Positions 16,400-25,689 of a stretch of DNA of 64,000 nucleotides are shown piece after piece; position 1 is the first letter of the stretch, and each line of letters begins with the position of its first letter. Both the position numbers and the translations under genes were made by a program. Location of the stretch: contig NZ_CP059297.1 in assembly GCF_017795885.1 (NCBI RefSeq), positions 186,001 through 250,000 on the forward strand. The letters run 5' to 3'. The notes under the pieces were generated by a model. That model did not search any database, was not told the DNA's origin, and worked only from the letters and a program-made list of their open reading frames with translations. The stretch comes from Brevundimonas sp. AJA228-03 (lineage in GTDB: Bacteria; Pseudomonadota; Alphaproteobacteria; Caulobacterales; Caulobacteraceae).

Positions 16400-18577
16400 A
16401 TGGAAAACTTCAAGATCGACGTCGACGCCGACGGCATCGCCCTGATCACCTTCGACGTCCCGGGACGGTCGATGAACACCCTGACCGGCAAGGTCATGGA
16501 TGAGCTGCCGACCCTGGTCGAGCGCATCAGGACCGACGACGCCATCAAGGGCGCGGTCATCACCTCGGGCAAGGCGTCCGGCTTCTGCGCCGGGGCGGAC
16601 CTGGGCGACATGGCGTCGGGCATGCTGTCCGGCTCGGGCGACCTTCAGGCCGCCTTCGATGCGGGCTGGAAGATGAACGGCTCGCTGCGGGCGCTGGAGA
16701 TCTGCGGCAAGCCGGTGGCGGCCGCGATCAACGGCCTGGCGCTGGGCGGCGGTCTGGAAGTCACCCTGGCCTGCCACTACCGCGTGGTCGGCGACAGTCC
16801 GAAGATCCAGCTGGGCCTGCCCGAGATCAAGGTCGGCCTGTTCCCCGGTGGCGGCGCCACCCAGCGGCTGACGCGCCTGATCGGCGTCCAGGCGGCGATG
16901 ACGGCGATGAGCTCGGGTTCGTCCTGGCGTCCGAACGACGCCAGGGGTGCGGGCGTGGTGCATGAGGTCGTGCCCGCCGGCACCGAGGTCGAGGCGGCCA
17001 AGGCCTGGATCAGGGGCGGCGGCAAGGCCGTCCAGCCGTGGGATGACAAGTCGTTCAAACAGCCCGGCGGCGGCCCCTATCACCCGGCCGGCATCCAGAA
17101 CTTCCTCGTCGGCAATGCGATGCTGAGGAAGCAGTCCTACGGCAACTATCCGGCCGTGGTGAACCTGATGAAGGCCGTCTATGAAGGGATTCAGGTGCCG
17201 ATGGATGCGGCCCTGCGGATCGAGACCCGCTATTTCATCAAGACCCTGATGACGCCCCAGGCCCAGGGCATGATCCGGTCGCTGTTCCTGTCCAAGCAGG
17301 AGCTGGACAAGGGGGCCGTGCGTCCCGCCGGTATCCCCGCCTCCGACCCGAAGAAGGTCACCGTCATCGGGGCCGGCATGATGGGCGCGGGCATCGCCTA
17401 TGTGCAGGCGCTCGCCGGAATCCAGACCATCCTGATCGACCGCGATCAGGAGAGCGCCGACAAGGGCAAGGCCCATGTCGAGGAGCTGCTGAAGAAGCGC
17501 CTGTCCAAGGGACAGATTACGCAAGAGAAGTTTGACGCCCTGCTGGCCTCCGTCGTCGCCACCACGGACTACGACCAGATCAAGGGCTCGGACCTGGTCA
17601 TCGAGGCGGTGTTCGAGAACCGCGAGATCAAGGCCGATGTGACGAAGCGGGCCGAGGCCCAGCTGGCCCCCGGTGCCGTGTTCGGCTCCAACACCTCGAC
17701 CCTGCCGATCACCGGTCTGGCCGAGGCCAGCGTGCGGCCCGAGGACTTCATCGGCATTCACTTCTTCTCGCCCGTCGACAAGATGATGCTGGTCGAGATC
17801 ATCCTGGGCGAAAAGACCGGCCCGGCCGCGATCGCCAAGGCTCTGGACTATATCATCAAGATCAAGAAGACGCCGATCGTCGTCAACGACGGCCGCGGCT
17901 TCTACACCTCGCGCTGCTTCGGCACCTATGTGGCCGAGGGGCTGGCGATGCTGGAGGAGGGTTACGCCCCCGCCCTGATCGACAACCTGGGCCGGATGAC
18001 CGGCATGCCGCGCGGCCCGCTGGAAATGCACGACGACGTCGCGCTGGACCTGTCGGTCAAGATCGCCAAACAGACGGCGCTGGACCTCGGCGACGCCTAT
18101 GTGCCGATCGAGGGCCACGAGATCGTCCGCAAGATGGTCGAGGACCTGGGTCGCTATGGCCGCAAGAACGGCAAGGGCTTCTACGACTATGACACCAAGC
18201 CCAAGACACTCTGGTCCGGCCTGTCGGATCTGGCCACGGTCACCATCAACGACTCCACACCCGAGCTGATCGAGGACCAGAAGCGCCGCCTGCTTTACCG
18301 CCAGGCCGTCGAGGTCGCCAAATGCTGGGAAGAGGGCGTCATCGACGACCCGCGCGAGGCCGACGTCGGCGCCATCCTGGCCTGGGGCTTTGCGCCCTGG
18401 ACCGGCGGCCCCATCACCATGATCGACCAGATCGGGCTGAAGGCCTTTGTGGCCCAGGCGGACGAATACGCTGACCGTTACGGTGACCGGTTCCACGTAC
18501 CGCAGCTGCTGCGCGACATGGCCGCCAGGGGCGAGACCTTCTACGGCAACTTCACCGGGGTGAAGGCCGCCGCCTGA
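16400..18577 (+). CDS. Multifunctional enoyl-CoA hydratase / 3-hydroxyacyl-CoA dehydrogenase (FadJ/FadB-type)
   Basis: A 725-residue fusion enzyme of beta-oxidation. The N-terminal crotonase domain has catalytic-type glutamates in [14 protein letters not shown] (near 115) and [15 protein letters not shown] (near 140). The Rossmann NAD site is [11 protein letters not shown] (near 325), then [15 protein letters not shown] (near 453), and the C-terminal dehydrogenase dimer domains finish the protein. The start follows GGGAGGA seven bases upstream. It works with the preceding thiolase and ends at an intrinsic terminator. Confidence 0.95.
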   Translation: MENFKIDVDADGIALITFDVPGRSMNTLTGKVMDELPTLVERIRTDDAIKGAVITSGKASGFCAGADLGDMASGMLSGSGDLQAAFDAGWKMNGSLRALEICGKPVAAAINGLALGGGLEVTLACHYRVVGDSPKIQLGLPEIKVGLFPGGGATQRLTRLIGVQAAMTAMSSGSSWRPNDARGAGVVHEVVPAGTEVEAAKAWIRGGGKAVQPWDDKSFKQPGGGPYHPAGIQNFLVGNAMLRKQSYGNYPAVVNLMKAVYEGIQVPMDAALRIETRYFIKTLMTPQAQGMIRSLFLSKQELDKGAVRPAGIPASDPKKVTVIGAGMMGAGIAYVQALAGIQTILIDRDQESADKGKAHVEELLKKRLSKGQITQEKFDALLASVVATTDYDQIKGSDLVIEAVFENREIKADVTKRAEAQLAPGAVFGSNTSTLPITGLAEASVRPEDFIGIHFFSPVDKMMLVEIILGEKTGPAAIAKALDYIIKIKKTPIVVNDGRGFYTSRCFGTYVAEGLAMLEEGYAPALIDNLGRMTGMPRGPLEMHDDVALDLSVKIAKQTALDLGDAYVPIEGHEIVRKMVEDLGRYGRKNGKGFYDYDTKPKTLWSGLSDLATVTINDSTPELIEDQKRRLLYRQAVEVAKCWEEGVIDDPREADVGAILAWGFAPWTGGPITMIDQIGLKAFVAQADEYADRYGDRFHVPQLLRDMAARGETFYGNFTGVKAAA

Positions 18578-18600
18578 TCCCGCTCCACGCCTGAGACGAA

Positions 18601-18632
18601 GACGGCCCCGGATGCGAGTCCGGGGCCGTCTT
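18601..18632 (+). terminator. Intrinsic terminator after the beta-oxidation genes
   Basis: The stem GACGGCCCCGGA / TCCGGGGCCGTC (12 bp) with a 6-nt loop, followed by TT. It lies 24 bp after the fadJ-type stop and just ahead of the convergent gene ending at 18643. Confidence 0.85.
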
Positions 18633-18642
18633 GCGCCAGGCC

Positions 18643-19149
18643 TCAGGGTCGACCGGCGTCGATCCAGGCCTTGATGTCGGGGTAGGACGGACCGGGCGGG
18701 CGACGGTCCTCGCAGGCGATCACCAGGGCACCTTCGTCCAGCGAGCCCGGCCGAACGGACTCCCACGGTTCGCCCGTGGCATAGGGTTCGGTCGGCGCGC
18801 CGTCCTCGAACACGTCCATCGACGTATCGACATGCGCCTCGCGCGCGGCGCACCGGATGCCGAACACATCCTCGGTGTGGCTGTAGTCGGACGGATCACC
18901 CTGGCGCGGGACCCGCGCGATCCTGACGGTCAGTTCGTCTCCGGTCCGGACGACGCTGTTCACGTCGATCAGATAGCCGCGCTGGTCGGACCGCGAAAGC
19001 ACCCACCAGTCCGGACCGACGGGCGCGGGCGGCGGCGTCTGAACCGACATCTCCTGTGGAGCCGGGGCCTCCTGGGCCAGGGCGGGGCCCGCCATGGCCA
19101 GAACGCCGCCCATCGCGGTCATGATGTTGAGCCGATAACGTGTCCTCAT
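18643..19149 (-). CDS. Exported hypothetical protein
   Basis: A 168-residue protein with a signal peptide (LNIMTAMGGVLAMAGPALAQ), a proline-rich linker and a conserved-looking domain with WWVLSRSDQRGYLIDVNSVV near residue 50 and two Cys residues (GIRCAAREA; VIACEDRR) that could form a periplasmic disulphide. The ATG at 19149 has a GGGGGAGGA Shine-Dalgarno on the minus strand. The pattern resembles small 'surface adhesion protein E-like' periplasmic proteins, but I cannot assign a function. Confidence 0.72.
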   Translation of the reverse strand: MRTRYRLNIMTAMGGVLAMAGPALAQEAPAPQEMSVQTPPPAPVGPDWWVLSRSDQRGYLIDVNSVVRTGDELTVRIARVPRQGDPSDYSHTEDVFGIRCAAREAHVDTSMDVFEDGAPTEPYATGEPWESVRPGSLDEGALVIACEDRRPPGPSYPDIKAWIDAGRP

Positions 19150-19248
19150 CGCGTCCTCCCCCGAGGTTGTTGCCGGTATTTCACGCCTGTGAGACGCGGA
19201 TTTCAAGGGTGCCAACCAAATGCCGCGATGGCCGTCCATGGGGTCGGG

Positions 19249-20151
19249 ATGCGCCGCTTCCTCCTGCTGATCCTCGCCCTGCTGACCCTGCCCGGTCTGG
19301 CCGTGGCCCAGGCCCAGGTGCCATCCCGGCCGTTCACCTCCGACCGGATCGTGGTTTCGGTCCGTGGCAGCGGCCCGGACGTCATCCTGATCCCCGGTCT
19401 GGCCTCGACCGGCGCGGTGTGGCGGCGCACGGCCGACCGGCTGGACGACACCCACCGGGTCCACATCGTCTCGATCCGGGGCTTCGGTGACGTGCCGTCC
19501 GGAGCCAACACCCATGGGACACTGGTCGGGCCGGTCGCGGCCGAGCTGCGCCGCTATATCGCCGGGGCGCGGCTCGATCGCCCGGCCATCATCGGCCACT
19601 CCATGGGCGGTCTGGTGGCGCTGCGGGCCGCCGCCGATGCCGGGCGGGACCAGCGGGGCGGGGCCATCGGCCGGGTCATGGTGGTGGACGCCACGCCCTT
19701 CTTCCCCTCCCTGATCAGCCCCGGAGCCACGGTCGGCGACGTCGAGCCGATCGCGCGGATCGCCTATCAGGCCCTGCTGTTCCTCGGCGACGAGGCCCTG
19801 CGCACCCAGGGCACGGCGCTGGGCGACCAGCTGGGCGGAGCGTCGGACAGTGTCTTTTCCGCCGTCGGCTGGCAGGGCGGCGACCGCCAGGTCCTGGCGC
19901 AAGGGTTGTACGAGGTCATGACCACCGACCTGAGGAACCGCCTGCCCGACATCATGGCCCCCGTCACCGTCGTCTACGGCTGGAGCCCCGACGACCGGTC
20001 GCCCCGGGCGCATCTGGACGGCCTGTTCCAGGCCGGGTACCGCAACCTGCCCCGCCCCGCACGCTTCGAGCGGATCGAGGGGGCCGAGCACATGGTCATG
20101 ATCGACCAGCCGGGGCGGTTCCTGGCGGCGGTGACGCGGTTTTTAAGTTAG
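19249..20151 (+). CDS. Secreted alpha/beta-hydrolase
   Basis: A 300-residue alpha/beta-hydrolase with signal peptide (RRFLLLILALLTLPGLAVA). The nucleophile elbow is IGHSMGGLVALRAA (near 120), the oxyanion region LIPGLASTGAVW (near 48), an acid candidate lies in VVYGWSPDDRS (near 243) and the catalytic His in GAEHMVMIDQP (near 278). ATG 19249 is preferred at the signal peptide over one seven codons upstream. Substrate is unknown. It is divergent from the exported hypothetical gene. Confidence 0.85.
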   Translation: MRRFLLLILALLTLPGLAVAQAQVPSRPFTSDRIVVSVRGSGPDVILIPGLASTGAVWRRTADRLDDTHRVHIVSIRGFGDVPSGANTHGTLVGPVAAELRRYIAGARLDRPAIIGHSMGGLVALRAAADAGRDQRGGAIGRVMVVDATPFFPSLISPGATVGDVEPIARIAYQALLFLGDEALRTQGTALGDQLGGASDSVFSAVGWQGGDRQVLAQGLYEVMTTDLRNRLPDIMAPVTVVYGWSPDDRSPRAHLDGLFQAGYRNLPRPARFERIEGAEHMVMIDQPGRFLAAVTRFLS

Positions 20152-20160
20152 GAGCCGACG

Positions 20161-20496
20161 ATGAAGTCGATCGCACTATTGACCGCTTTGGGTCTGGCGG
20201 CCTGCAGCACCTCGTCCGACAGCTTCGAGGTTCAGGTGGCCGACAGCTCTGCGACCGGCGCTGTATTGGGACTTTGCGGCTCAGAGTTTCCACTCTCTCA
20301 GACCCGCGACGGCTTCAGAGGGAGACGTCGCACCTCATGCGAAGGCACCGGAGAAATCCGCGTGTCGTTCACCAACCGGCAGACGGTCAGTTGCGCTGTC
20401 GGATACGTCACCCCAGGACTTGGTCAGAACTTTGAGTTCGTGGTCAGGGACGGCCGATGCGTCGAGGTCTTGAAGAAACGGCAGTCAGCTAGCTGA
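20161..20496 (+). CDS. Small lipoprotein of unknown function
   Basis: A 111-residue predicted lipoprotein: MKSIALLTALGLAACSTSS has a clear lipobox (LAAC). The mature part has four Cys residues (GLCGS, TSCEG, VSCAV, GRCVE), suggesting disulphides. It starts 9 bp after the hydrolase stop and probably shares its transcript. Base composition is slightly lower in GC than its neighbours. No family is recognised. Confidence 0.65.
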   Translation: MKSIALLTALGLAACSTSSDSFEVQVADSSATGAVLGLCGSEFPLSQTRDGFRGRRRTSCEGTGEIRVSFTNRQTVSCAVGYVTPGLGQNFEFVVRDGRCVEVLKKRQSAS

Positions 20497-21766
20497 GCCA
20501 CCCCGCCACGGCTTCCCGCGCCAGCATCTCCTCATACGTCGGCCGCCCGCGCACCACCGCCCGGCGCTCCCCGTCCACCAGCACCTCCGGCACCAGAGGG
20601 CGGCTGTTGTATTCGCTCGCCATGACTGCGCCGTAAGCCCCGGCCCCGGTGAAGACGACCAGGTCTCCGGCCTGGAGCGGGGGCAGGTCGCGGGCGCGGG
20701 CGAAGGTGTCGCCGGTCTCGCAGACGGGGCCGACGATGTCATAGGCGATCCGGTCGCCGTCGCGCGGCGTGACCGGCTTCACCTCATGGAAGGCGTCATA
20801 CATGGCCGGCCGGACCAGGTCGTTCATGGCGGCGTCCAGCACCAGAAACCGCCGGCCGTCCGCCCGCTCCGTGATCTGGATCACCCGGGCCAGCAGCACG
20901 CCCGCGTTGGCGGCCAGCAGGCGGCCCGGCTCGAACGCGGCCTCGACCGCCAGCCCGTCCAGCACGCCCGCCGCCATGGCCGCATAGTCGGCGACCGACG
21001 CCGTCTCGGCCCCACCGGAATAGGGCACGCCCAGACCGCCGCCGAGGTCCAGCCGGGTGACCGACAGGCCCTGTCCGCGCAGGGTCAATGTCATCTCGCG
21101 CAGCAGGCGAAAGGCGGCCTCCAGCGGAGACAGGTCGATGATCTGGCTGCCGATATGGCAGGCCAGACCGACGGGAGTCACATGCGGGCTGGCGGCCGCG
21201 CGGGCATACAGGGCCATGGCCTCGTCGGCCGGGATGCCGAACTTGTCGCCCTCGCCGCCCGTGGTGATCTTGGCATGGCCGCCCGCGCCGATCTTGGGGT
21301 TCACCCGGATGGCGATGTCGGGAACGCGCCCCTTCTCGGCCGCCACCGCGATCAGGCGATCCAGCTCGGCCGGGCTCTCGACATTGATCTGGCGCACCCC
21401 GACGTCCAGCGCCCAGGCCAGCTCGGCATCGGTCTTGCCGACGCCGGAGAAGATGATCTTTCCGGCCGGAATGCCCGCCCTCAGGGCGCGGCGGATCTCG
21501 CCCTCCGACACCGTGTCCGCCCCCGATCCCAGCCGGGCCAGGGTCGCCAGCACCGACAGATTGGCGTTGGCCTTGACCGCAAAGGCGATCAGGGCGTCGC
21601 CGAACGCGGCCGGATGGGCGGCGACGGCGTCCCTCAGCACGCCATAGTGCCGGCTCAGGGTCGCGGTCGAATAGACATAGGCCGGTGTCCCGACCTCGAC
21701 CGCGAGGGCGTCGAGCGGCACGTCTTCGGCGTGAAGGGTGCCGTCCCGCAGCTGGAAATGATCCAA
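20489..21766 (-). CDS. lysA: Diaminopimelate decarboxylase
   Basis: A 425-residue PLP enzyme that makes L-lysine from meso-diaminopimelate. The PLP lysine is in IAFAVKANANLSVLA (near 60), the HAKIT stretch near 200, and the catalytic Cys in GPVCETGDTFARA (near 345). A TTG start at 21766 is chosen because the protein then begins DHFQLRDGTLHAEDVPL, as in Caulobacter homologues; longer frames upstream run through lptM. It lies 13 bp after lptM in an argH-lptM-lysA operon. Confidence 0.94.
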   Translation of the reverse strand: MDHFQLRDGTLHAEDVPLDALAVEVGTPAYVYSTATLSRHYGVLRDAVAAHPAAFGDALIAFAVKANANLSVLATLARLGSGADTVSEGEIRRALRAGIPAGKIIFSGVGKTDAELAWALDVGVRQINVESPAELDRLIAVAAEKGRVPDIAIRVNPKIGAGGHAKITTGGEGDKFGIPADEAMALYARAAASPHVTPVGLACHIGSQIIDLSPLEAAFRLLREMTLTLRGQGLSVTRLDLGGGLGVPYSGGAETASVADYAAMAAGVLDGLAVEAAFEPGRLLAANAGVLLARVIQITERADGRRFLVLDAAMNDLVRPAMYDAFHEVKPVTPRDGDRIAYDIVGPVCETGDTFARARDLPPLQAGDLVVFTGAGAYGAVMASEYNSRPLVPEVLVDGERRAVVRGRPTYEEMLAREAVAGWLS

Positions 21767-21779
21767 GGCGCCGGCCGGC

Positions 21780-22019
21780 CTATCGCGGATCGCGCGCGGC
21801 GGCGGGCGAGCCGAACGGGTTCGACGGGCCGCCGTCGATCGGCACCTGGCTGGACGGGCGGTTGACGGTCGCGGGATCCGGGAGGTCAGGCGCGCGGGCG
21901 TCGCGCTGGGCGCGTTCGGTCTCGCGCGGGGCGGGCGTTTCCAGGTCCGCGATTCGACCACATCCGGCGGCAGCGAGGGCGGTGAGGGCCAGCGTGCCCG
22001 CGAGGATCAGCTTTTTCAT
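21780..22019 (-). CDS. lptM: LptM-like lipoprotein
   Basis: A 79-residue lipoprotein: [29 protein letters not shown] has a lipobox (AAGC) followed by the short CGxxxxL..P motif of LptM/YifL, which assists assembly of the LPS translocon LptDE. The remainder is disordered and proline rich. The ATG overlaps the argH stop (ATGA). The argH-lptM-lysA order is common in proteobacteria, which supports the call. Confidence 0.82.
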   Translation of the reverse strand: MKKLILAGTLALTALAAAGCGRIADLETPAPRETERAQRDARAPDLPDPATVNRPSSQVPIDGGPSNPFGSPAAARDPR

Positions 22020-23449
22020 GCGAGACGCGCCTTCCATTCGACGATGCGCGCGCGGACCTGTTCCGGCGCGGTGCCCCCGAAACTCTGGCGGCTGGCGCAG
22101 GAAGCCTCAGGGGTCAGCACCTTGTAAACCTCTTCGGTGATGGCGGGATGCAGGGCCTGCAGTTCTTTCAGCGGCAGTTGCGCCAGACCCACGCCCAGAG
22201 CCTCCGCCCGCTTCACTGCCGCGCCCGTCACATGGTGCGCCTGGCGGAACGGCAGGTCGGCCTCGCGCACCAGCCAGTCGGCCAGGTCGGTGGCGGTCGA
22301 AAAGCCCCAGCCCGCTGACTCGGCCATCCGGACGGTGTTCGGCCGGAACGCCGTCACCATCGCCGTCATGGCCGTCAGGGCCAGGTCCAGCGCGTCCATA
22401 GCCTCGAACACCGGCGGCTTGTCCTCCTGCATGTCCTTGGAATAGGCCAGCGGCAGGCCCTTCATCACGGTCGACAGGGCGACGAACGATCCCAGGATGC
22501 GGCCGGTCTTGGCCCGCACCAGTTCGGCGGCGTCGGGGTTGCGCTTCTGCGGCATGATCGAGGAGCCGGTCGTCAGGTCGTCGGGCAGGGACGCAAAGCC
22601 GAACATCGGCGTCATCCAGACCACGATCTCCTCGGCGAACCGCGACAGGTGGCCCGCCGTGATCGAGGCGGCCGCCAGCGTCTCCAGCGCGAAATCCCGG
22701 TCGGACACGGCGTCGAGCGAATTGCCCATCGGCCGGTCGAATCCCAGGGCCTGCGCCGTCGCGTGGCGGTCGATGGGGAAGGGCGAGCCGGCCAGGGCCG
22801 CGGCCCCCAGCGGGCTCTCATTCATCCGGGCGCGGGCGTCGGCGAACCGGCCTGCGTCGCGTCCGAACATCTCGACATAGGCCATCAGGTGATGACCCAG
22901 GGTCACCGGCTGGGCGGTCTGCAGATGGGTGAAGCCGGGCATCAGGTCGCCGGCGTGCTGTTCGGCCCGGGCCAGCAGGGCCTGCTGCAGCGCGATCAGC
23001 TGCGCAATGGTGCGGTCACAGGCATCGCGGACCCACAGGCGGAAATCCAGCGCCACCTGGTCGTTCCGGCTGCGAGCCGTATGCAGCCGCCCCGACGGCT
23101 CGCCGATCAGCTCGGACAGCCGGGCCTCCACGTTCAGATGGATGTCCTCGTATTCGTCGCGGAAGGGGAAGGTTCCGGCCTCGATCTCGGCCTGGATGGT
23201 GTCGAGACCGGACAGGATGGCTGCGCCATCGCCGGCCGTGACGATCCCCCGGGCGATCAGCATGCGGCAATGCGCCCGCGATCCTGCCAGGTCCTGTGCC
23301 CAAAGGCGCCTGTCCACGCCGATCGAGACGTTGATCGCCTGCATGATGTCGGCGGGCTTGGCGGAAAAGCGTCCACCCCATAGGGTCTGGCCGGATTGCG
23401 GCGTGGCCGTCTCGCCCGCATCGGGCGTCGGCGCAGGGGACTGAGGCAT
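22016..23449 (-). CDS. argH: Argininosuccinate lyase
   Basis: A 477-residue fumarase-superfamily enzyme that splits argininosuccinate to arginine and fumarate. Family signature [19 protein letters not shown] near 305, [12 protein letters not shown] near 130 and [12 protein letters not shown] near 175. The ATG at 23449 gives [12 protein letters not shown]... before the conserved LWGGRF; no start lies between it and LWGGRF. Its start codon shares three bases with the divergent tlpA start, so its promoter must lie within tlpA or the starts differ from those given. Confidence 0.95.
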   Translation of the reverse strand: MPQSPAPTPDAGETATPQSGQTLWGGRFSAKPADIMQAINVSIGVDRRLWAQDLAGSRAHCRMLIARGIVTAGDGAAILSGLDTIQAEIEAGTFPFRDEYEDIHLNVEARLSELIGEPSGRLHTARSRNDQVALDFRLWVRDACDRTIAQLIALQQALLARAEQHAGDLMPGFTHLQTAQPVTLGHHLMAYVEMFGRDAGRFADARARMNESPLGAAALAGSPFPIDRHATAQALGFDRPMGNSLDAVSDRDFALETLAAASITAGHLSRFAEEIVVWMTPMFGFASLPDDLTTGSSIMPQKRNPDAAELVRAKTGRILGSFVALSTVMKGLPLAYSKDMQEDKPPVFEAMDALDLALTAMTAMVTAFRPNTVRMAESAGWGFSTATDLADWLVREADLPFRQAHHVTGAAVKRAEALGVGLAQLPLKELQALHPAITEEVYKVLTPEASCASRQSFGGTAPEQVRARIVEWKARLA

Positions 23450-24068
23450 GGGCGGCTCGTTGAAGGTCGTTTTGATCGCGGGTGCGATCGCGGGCGTCCT
23501 CGCGGGCGGGACGATCGGCACCCTATATGCGATGAAGGCCGGTCCGTTCAAAGCGTCCGCGCCTGTCGTGGCCGAAAAGAGCGAACTGTCCCGGTTCGCG
23601 ACCGGTCCGTTGACCGCGCTGGAGACCCCCGCCGCCTTGGATGTCGCCCCCGACTATGTGTTCAAGACCCGCGACGACACCGACACCCGTTTCGCCGACT
23701 TCCGGGGCAAGGTGGTGCTGGTCAATCTGTGGGCCATGTGGTGCGCGCCGTGCCGCACCGAGATGCCGACCCTGGCGACCCTGGCCTCGGCCTATCCAGA
23801 CGGCGATCTGGTCGTCCTGCCGATCAATGTCGACGTCGGGGCGGATGCCCTGGCCGATGCGAAGAGCTTCATCGACGTCCACGACCCCCTGCCCTTCTAC
23901 AGCGACCCGAAATTCCAGCTGCCGTTCGAGTTTCCGGGCAAGGGCAAGATGCCCCAGACGATCCTGCTGGACCGTCAGGGGCGCATCCGCGCGGCCTTCG
24001 CGGGCGAAGCGGACTGGTCGAGCCCGGAAGCGCGGGCCCTGATCGACACGGTGCTGGCGGAGCGCTGA
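23448..24068 (+). CDS. tlpA: TlpA-family membrane-anchored thiol-disulphide oxidoreductase
   Basis: A 206-residue thioredoxin-like protein: an N-terminal anchor ([20 protein letters not shown]), then a thioredoxin fold with WCAPC near residue 99 and a cis-Pro in [12 protein letters not shown] near 168. In alphaproteobacteria TlpA reduces periplasmic cysteines for cytochrome oxidase copper loading. The ATG at 23448 overlaps the argH start codon; a TTG at 23460 is an alternative that leaves the anchor intact. Confidence 0.9.
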   Translation: MGGSLKVVLIAGAIAGVLAGGTIGTLYAMKAGPFKASAPVVAEKSELSRFATGPLTALETPAALDVAPDYVFKTRDDTDTRFADFRGKVVLVNLWAMWCAPCRTEMPTLATLASAYPDGDLVVLPINVDVGADALADAKSFIDVHDPLPFYSDPKFQLPFEFPGKGKMPQTILLDRQGRIRAAFAGEADWSSPEARALIDTVLAER

Positions 24069-24082
24069 CGCCGGCCGTCGTC

Positions 24083-24394
24083 TTAGTCCGGCGTGGCGTT
24101 GCCCTGGGTGTCCGAGGCGGTCTCGGCCTTCTGCGCATCGGCCTTTCGGGCCAGGGAGTCGGTGGCCTCGTCGACCTCCTGAGCGGCTTCGGAGGCACCG
24201 GCGGCGATGGCCGACCCGACCTGGGACGCCTCTTCCTTCAGGGCCGATCCCGCCTTCCCGGCCGTGACCTCGGCCTTGTCACCGGCCGCGTCGGCCCGGG
24301 CTTCGGTCTGTTCCTGTTCGGCGGGCGAGCAGGCGACCATTCCCAGACAAGCGATGGCCAGGGCGATCGAAAGAGAGGCAGGGCGCTTGATCAT
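24083..24394 (-). CDS. Small alanine-rich lipoprotein
   Basis: A 103-residue lipoprotein with lipobox GMVACSPAEQ after a short hydrophobic signal. The mature part is Ala/Glu/Asp/Lys rich, probably helical or coiled, with no Cys beyond the lipidated one. The ATG at 24394 is chosen at the signal. It is convergent with tlpA. Function is unknown; composition resembles small envelope-spacer lipoproteins, but this is not evidence of role. Confidence 0.65.
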   Translation of the reverse strand: MIKRPASLSIALAIACLGMVACSPAEQEQTEARADAAGDKAEVTAGKAGSALKEEASQVGSAIAAGASEAAQEVDEATDSLARKADAQKAETASDTQGNATPD

Positions 24395-24591
24395 GAGTGT
24401 CCTCGAAAAGGGATGAACCTTCGCCGTGAACGCTGGTCCGATCGATCGGTTGCGAAAAAGCGTCTCTGGACCGCATCGGATCGGCACCGCCGACCTCCAT
24501 CCATGATGGCGAATATGCGACCGGTTATCACACGGGAAGCCGGACCTGGGTCATGGACTTACCGCACGCTCCATTTTGCGACATTATTGTC

Positions 24592-24610
24592 ATGGGCACC
24601 GGGTGCCCAT
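24592..24610. promoter_or_regulatory. Perfect 19-bp palindrome, candidate MarR-type operator
   Basis: ATGGGCACC-G-GGTGCCCAT is a perfect 9-bp inverted repeat around one base, 31 bp before the first gene of a two-gene unit whose second gene encodes a MarR-like regulator. A further half site ATGGGC lies at 24614-24619. An autoregulatory operator is the simplest reading. Confidence 0.5.
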
Positions 24611-24641
24611 CGGATGGGCGACGACAGAGGAGGCACGGTTC

Positions 24642-24989
24642 ATGACGCACCCGTTTCGTACCGAGTGGCTTCTGCTTGTCCAGTCCAGCATCGCATGGGC
24701 GATGCTCGCGGTTCAGGCAGCCGGTGCCCGGCAGCATCGCAGGGCCGGGGCCGGACCGGTCGAGCCCGGTCCGGACGCGCCGATCCGTTTGCGGGCGACC
24801 GTAACCATCGACATCGATGCGGCGGATCAGTCCGAAGCTGATCGCCAGACCGCAGCCGTTCAGCAGCAATTCCAGGCACTCCGGCGCCGCTTCCCGCACA
24901 CGATTCTGAACGTCCGGCGGCGAAAACCCAGGGTATCGCGTCGCCCGGCCACCCCGACGATCGTCGTGATGCCATATGCTGACGACTGA
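24642..24989 (+). CDS. Hypothetical protein with one N-terminal hydrophobic segment
   Basis: A 115-residue protein with a hydrophobic stretch (EWLLLVQSSIAWAMLAVQAA, residues 8-27), then a basic linker and a compact region IRLRATVTIDIDAADQSEA that could be a small alpha-beta domain. The ATG at 24642 has GAGGAGG upstream. Its last 14 bp overlap the MarR-type gene, so the two are coupled. No family is recognised. Confidence 0.55.
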   Translation: MTHPFRTEWLLLVQSSIAWAMLAVQAAGARQHRRAGAGPVEPGPDAPIRLRATVTIDIDAADQSEADRQTAAVQQQFQALRRRFPHTILNVRRRKPRVSRRPATPTIVVMPYADD

Positions 24990-25368
24990 GGCTGCCGGAC
25001 GTCGTCGCAACACGCTTCTGGCCAGCCTGGTGTTGATACGTCGGGAAGCTCCGGGCATCACGGTGTCCGAGATTCTGGCCTTTCTCTATGTGGCGGAAAA
25101 TCCCGGCGTCCGGGTCAAGGAACTCGCTGCCCTGATGCAGACGACCGCCGCGACCGCGTCACGCGCCTCGCGAGCGCTCCTGGGGGCCGAGGACCCCGGC
25201 GTTCTGCCGCCCGCCCGCGGATGGCTGTTCATGGCCGCAAACAGTCGCGAAGCGGTGTCCCGGCATCTGTATCTGACGGAGTCCGGGCTGGCCCTGTCCT
25301 CCCGTCTAGACACTCTGATCGCAAGCGCCCGGCCGATCCGGATCGATCGAACACCGTCCGGCGCATAG
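24976..25368 (+). CDS. MarR-like winged-helix transcriptional regulator
   Basis: A 130-residue DNA-binding protein with the MarR/winged-helix layout: ITVSEILAFLYVAENPGVRV, then ELAALMQTTAATASRASRALLG (recognition helix near 60-75) and a wing ending LYLTESGLALSSRL. The ligand is unknown. It overlaps the upstream hypothetical gene by 14 bp. The palindrome at 24592-24610 is a likely autoregulatory target. Confidence 0.7.
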   Translation: MLTTEAAGRRRNTLLASLVLIRREAPGITVSEILAFLYVAENPGVRVKELAALMQTTAATASRASRALLGAEDPGVLPPARGWLFMAANSREAVSRHLYLTESGLALSSRLDTLIASARPIRIDRTPSGA

Positions 25369-25411
25369 GCCCGGCCGGCGAAGCCCGTCTCGAGCGTCAG
25401 TATCGTACGGT

Positions 25412-25488
25412 TGGTGGCTGGAGGCGGGATCGAACCGCCGACCTGTGGGTTATGAATCCACCGCTCTAACCATCTGAGCTACCCAGCC
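25412..25488 (-). tRNA. tRNA-Met (CAU anticodon, elongator type)
   Basis: A 77-nt cloverleaf on the minus strand: acceptor GGCTGGG / TCCAGCC, D arm GCTC...GAGC, anticodon loop TTCATAA (CAU), T arm GGCGG-TTCGATC-CCGCC and an encoded CCA. The anticodon stem has one A-C mismatch next to the loop. A CAU anticodon could also be tRNA-Ile2 (lysidine), but the GGGTAGCTCAGATGGTTAGAGC body looks like elongator Met. Confidence 0.9.
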
Positions 25489-25689
25489 TCTGGCCCGTGG
25501 GGCAGAGCACGGGCGGCCGGGGCCGCGCGCGAGAGGCGTGCGTATATCGTTCAGGCCCGCACGGTTCAAGTCGCCATTCCGTGCGCACCTCGCGCGACAG
25601 CGAGACGCGGCAGGGCAGGTGGTCGGAACGCTGGAGTTCGCGCGCCGTTCGGGGCAAAGATGACCATCCTGACTGGCCCGGAGATCGCC

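Noticed and set aside
15032..18853. Very long open frame (1273 codons) on the minus strand
   Set aside because: It is antisense to the thiolase and FadJ-type genes, whose motifs are unambiguous. Long antisense frames are expected in GC-rich DNA, and the translation is Gly/Arg/His/Asp-rich with no family signature; only its far end overlaps a different real gene.
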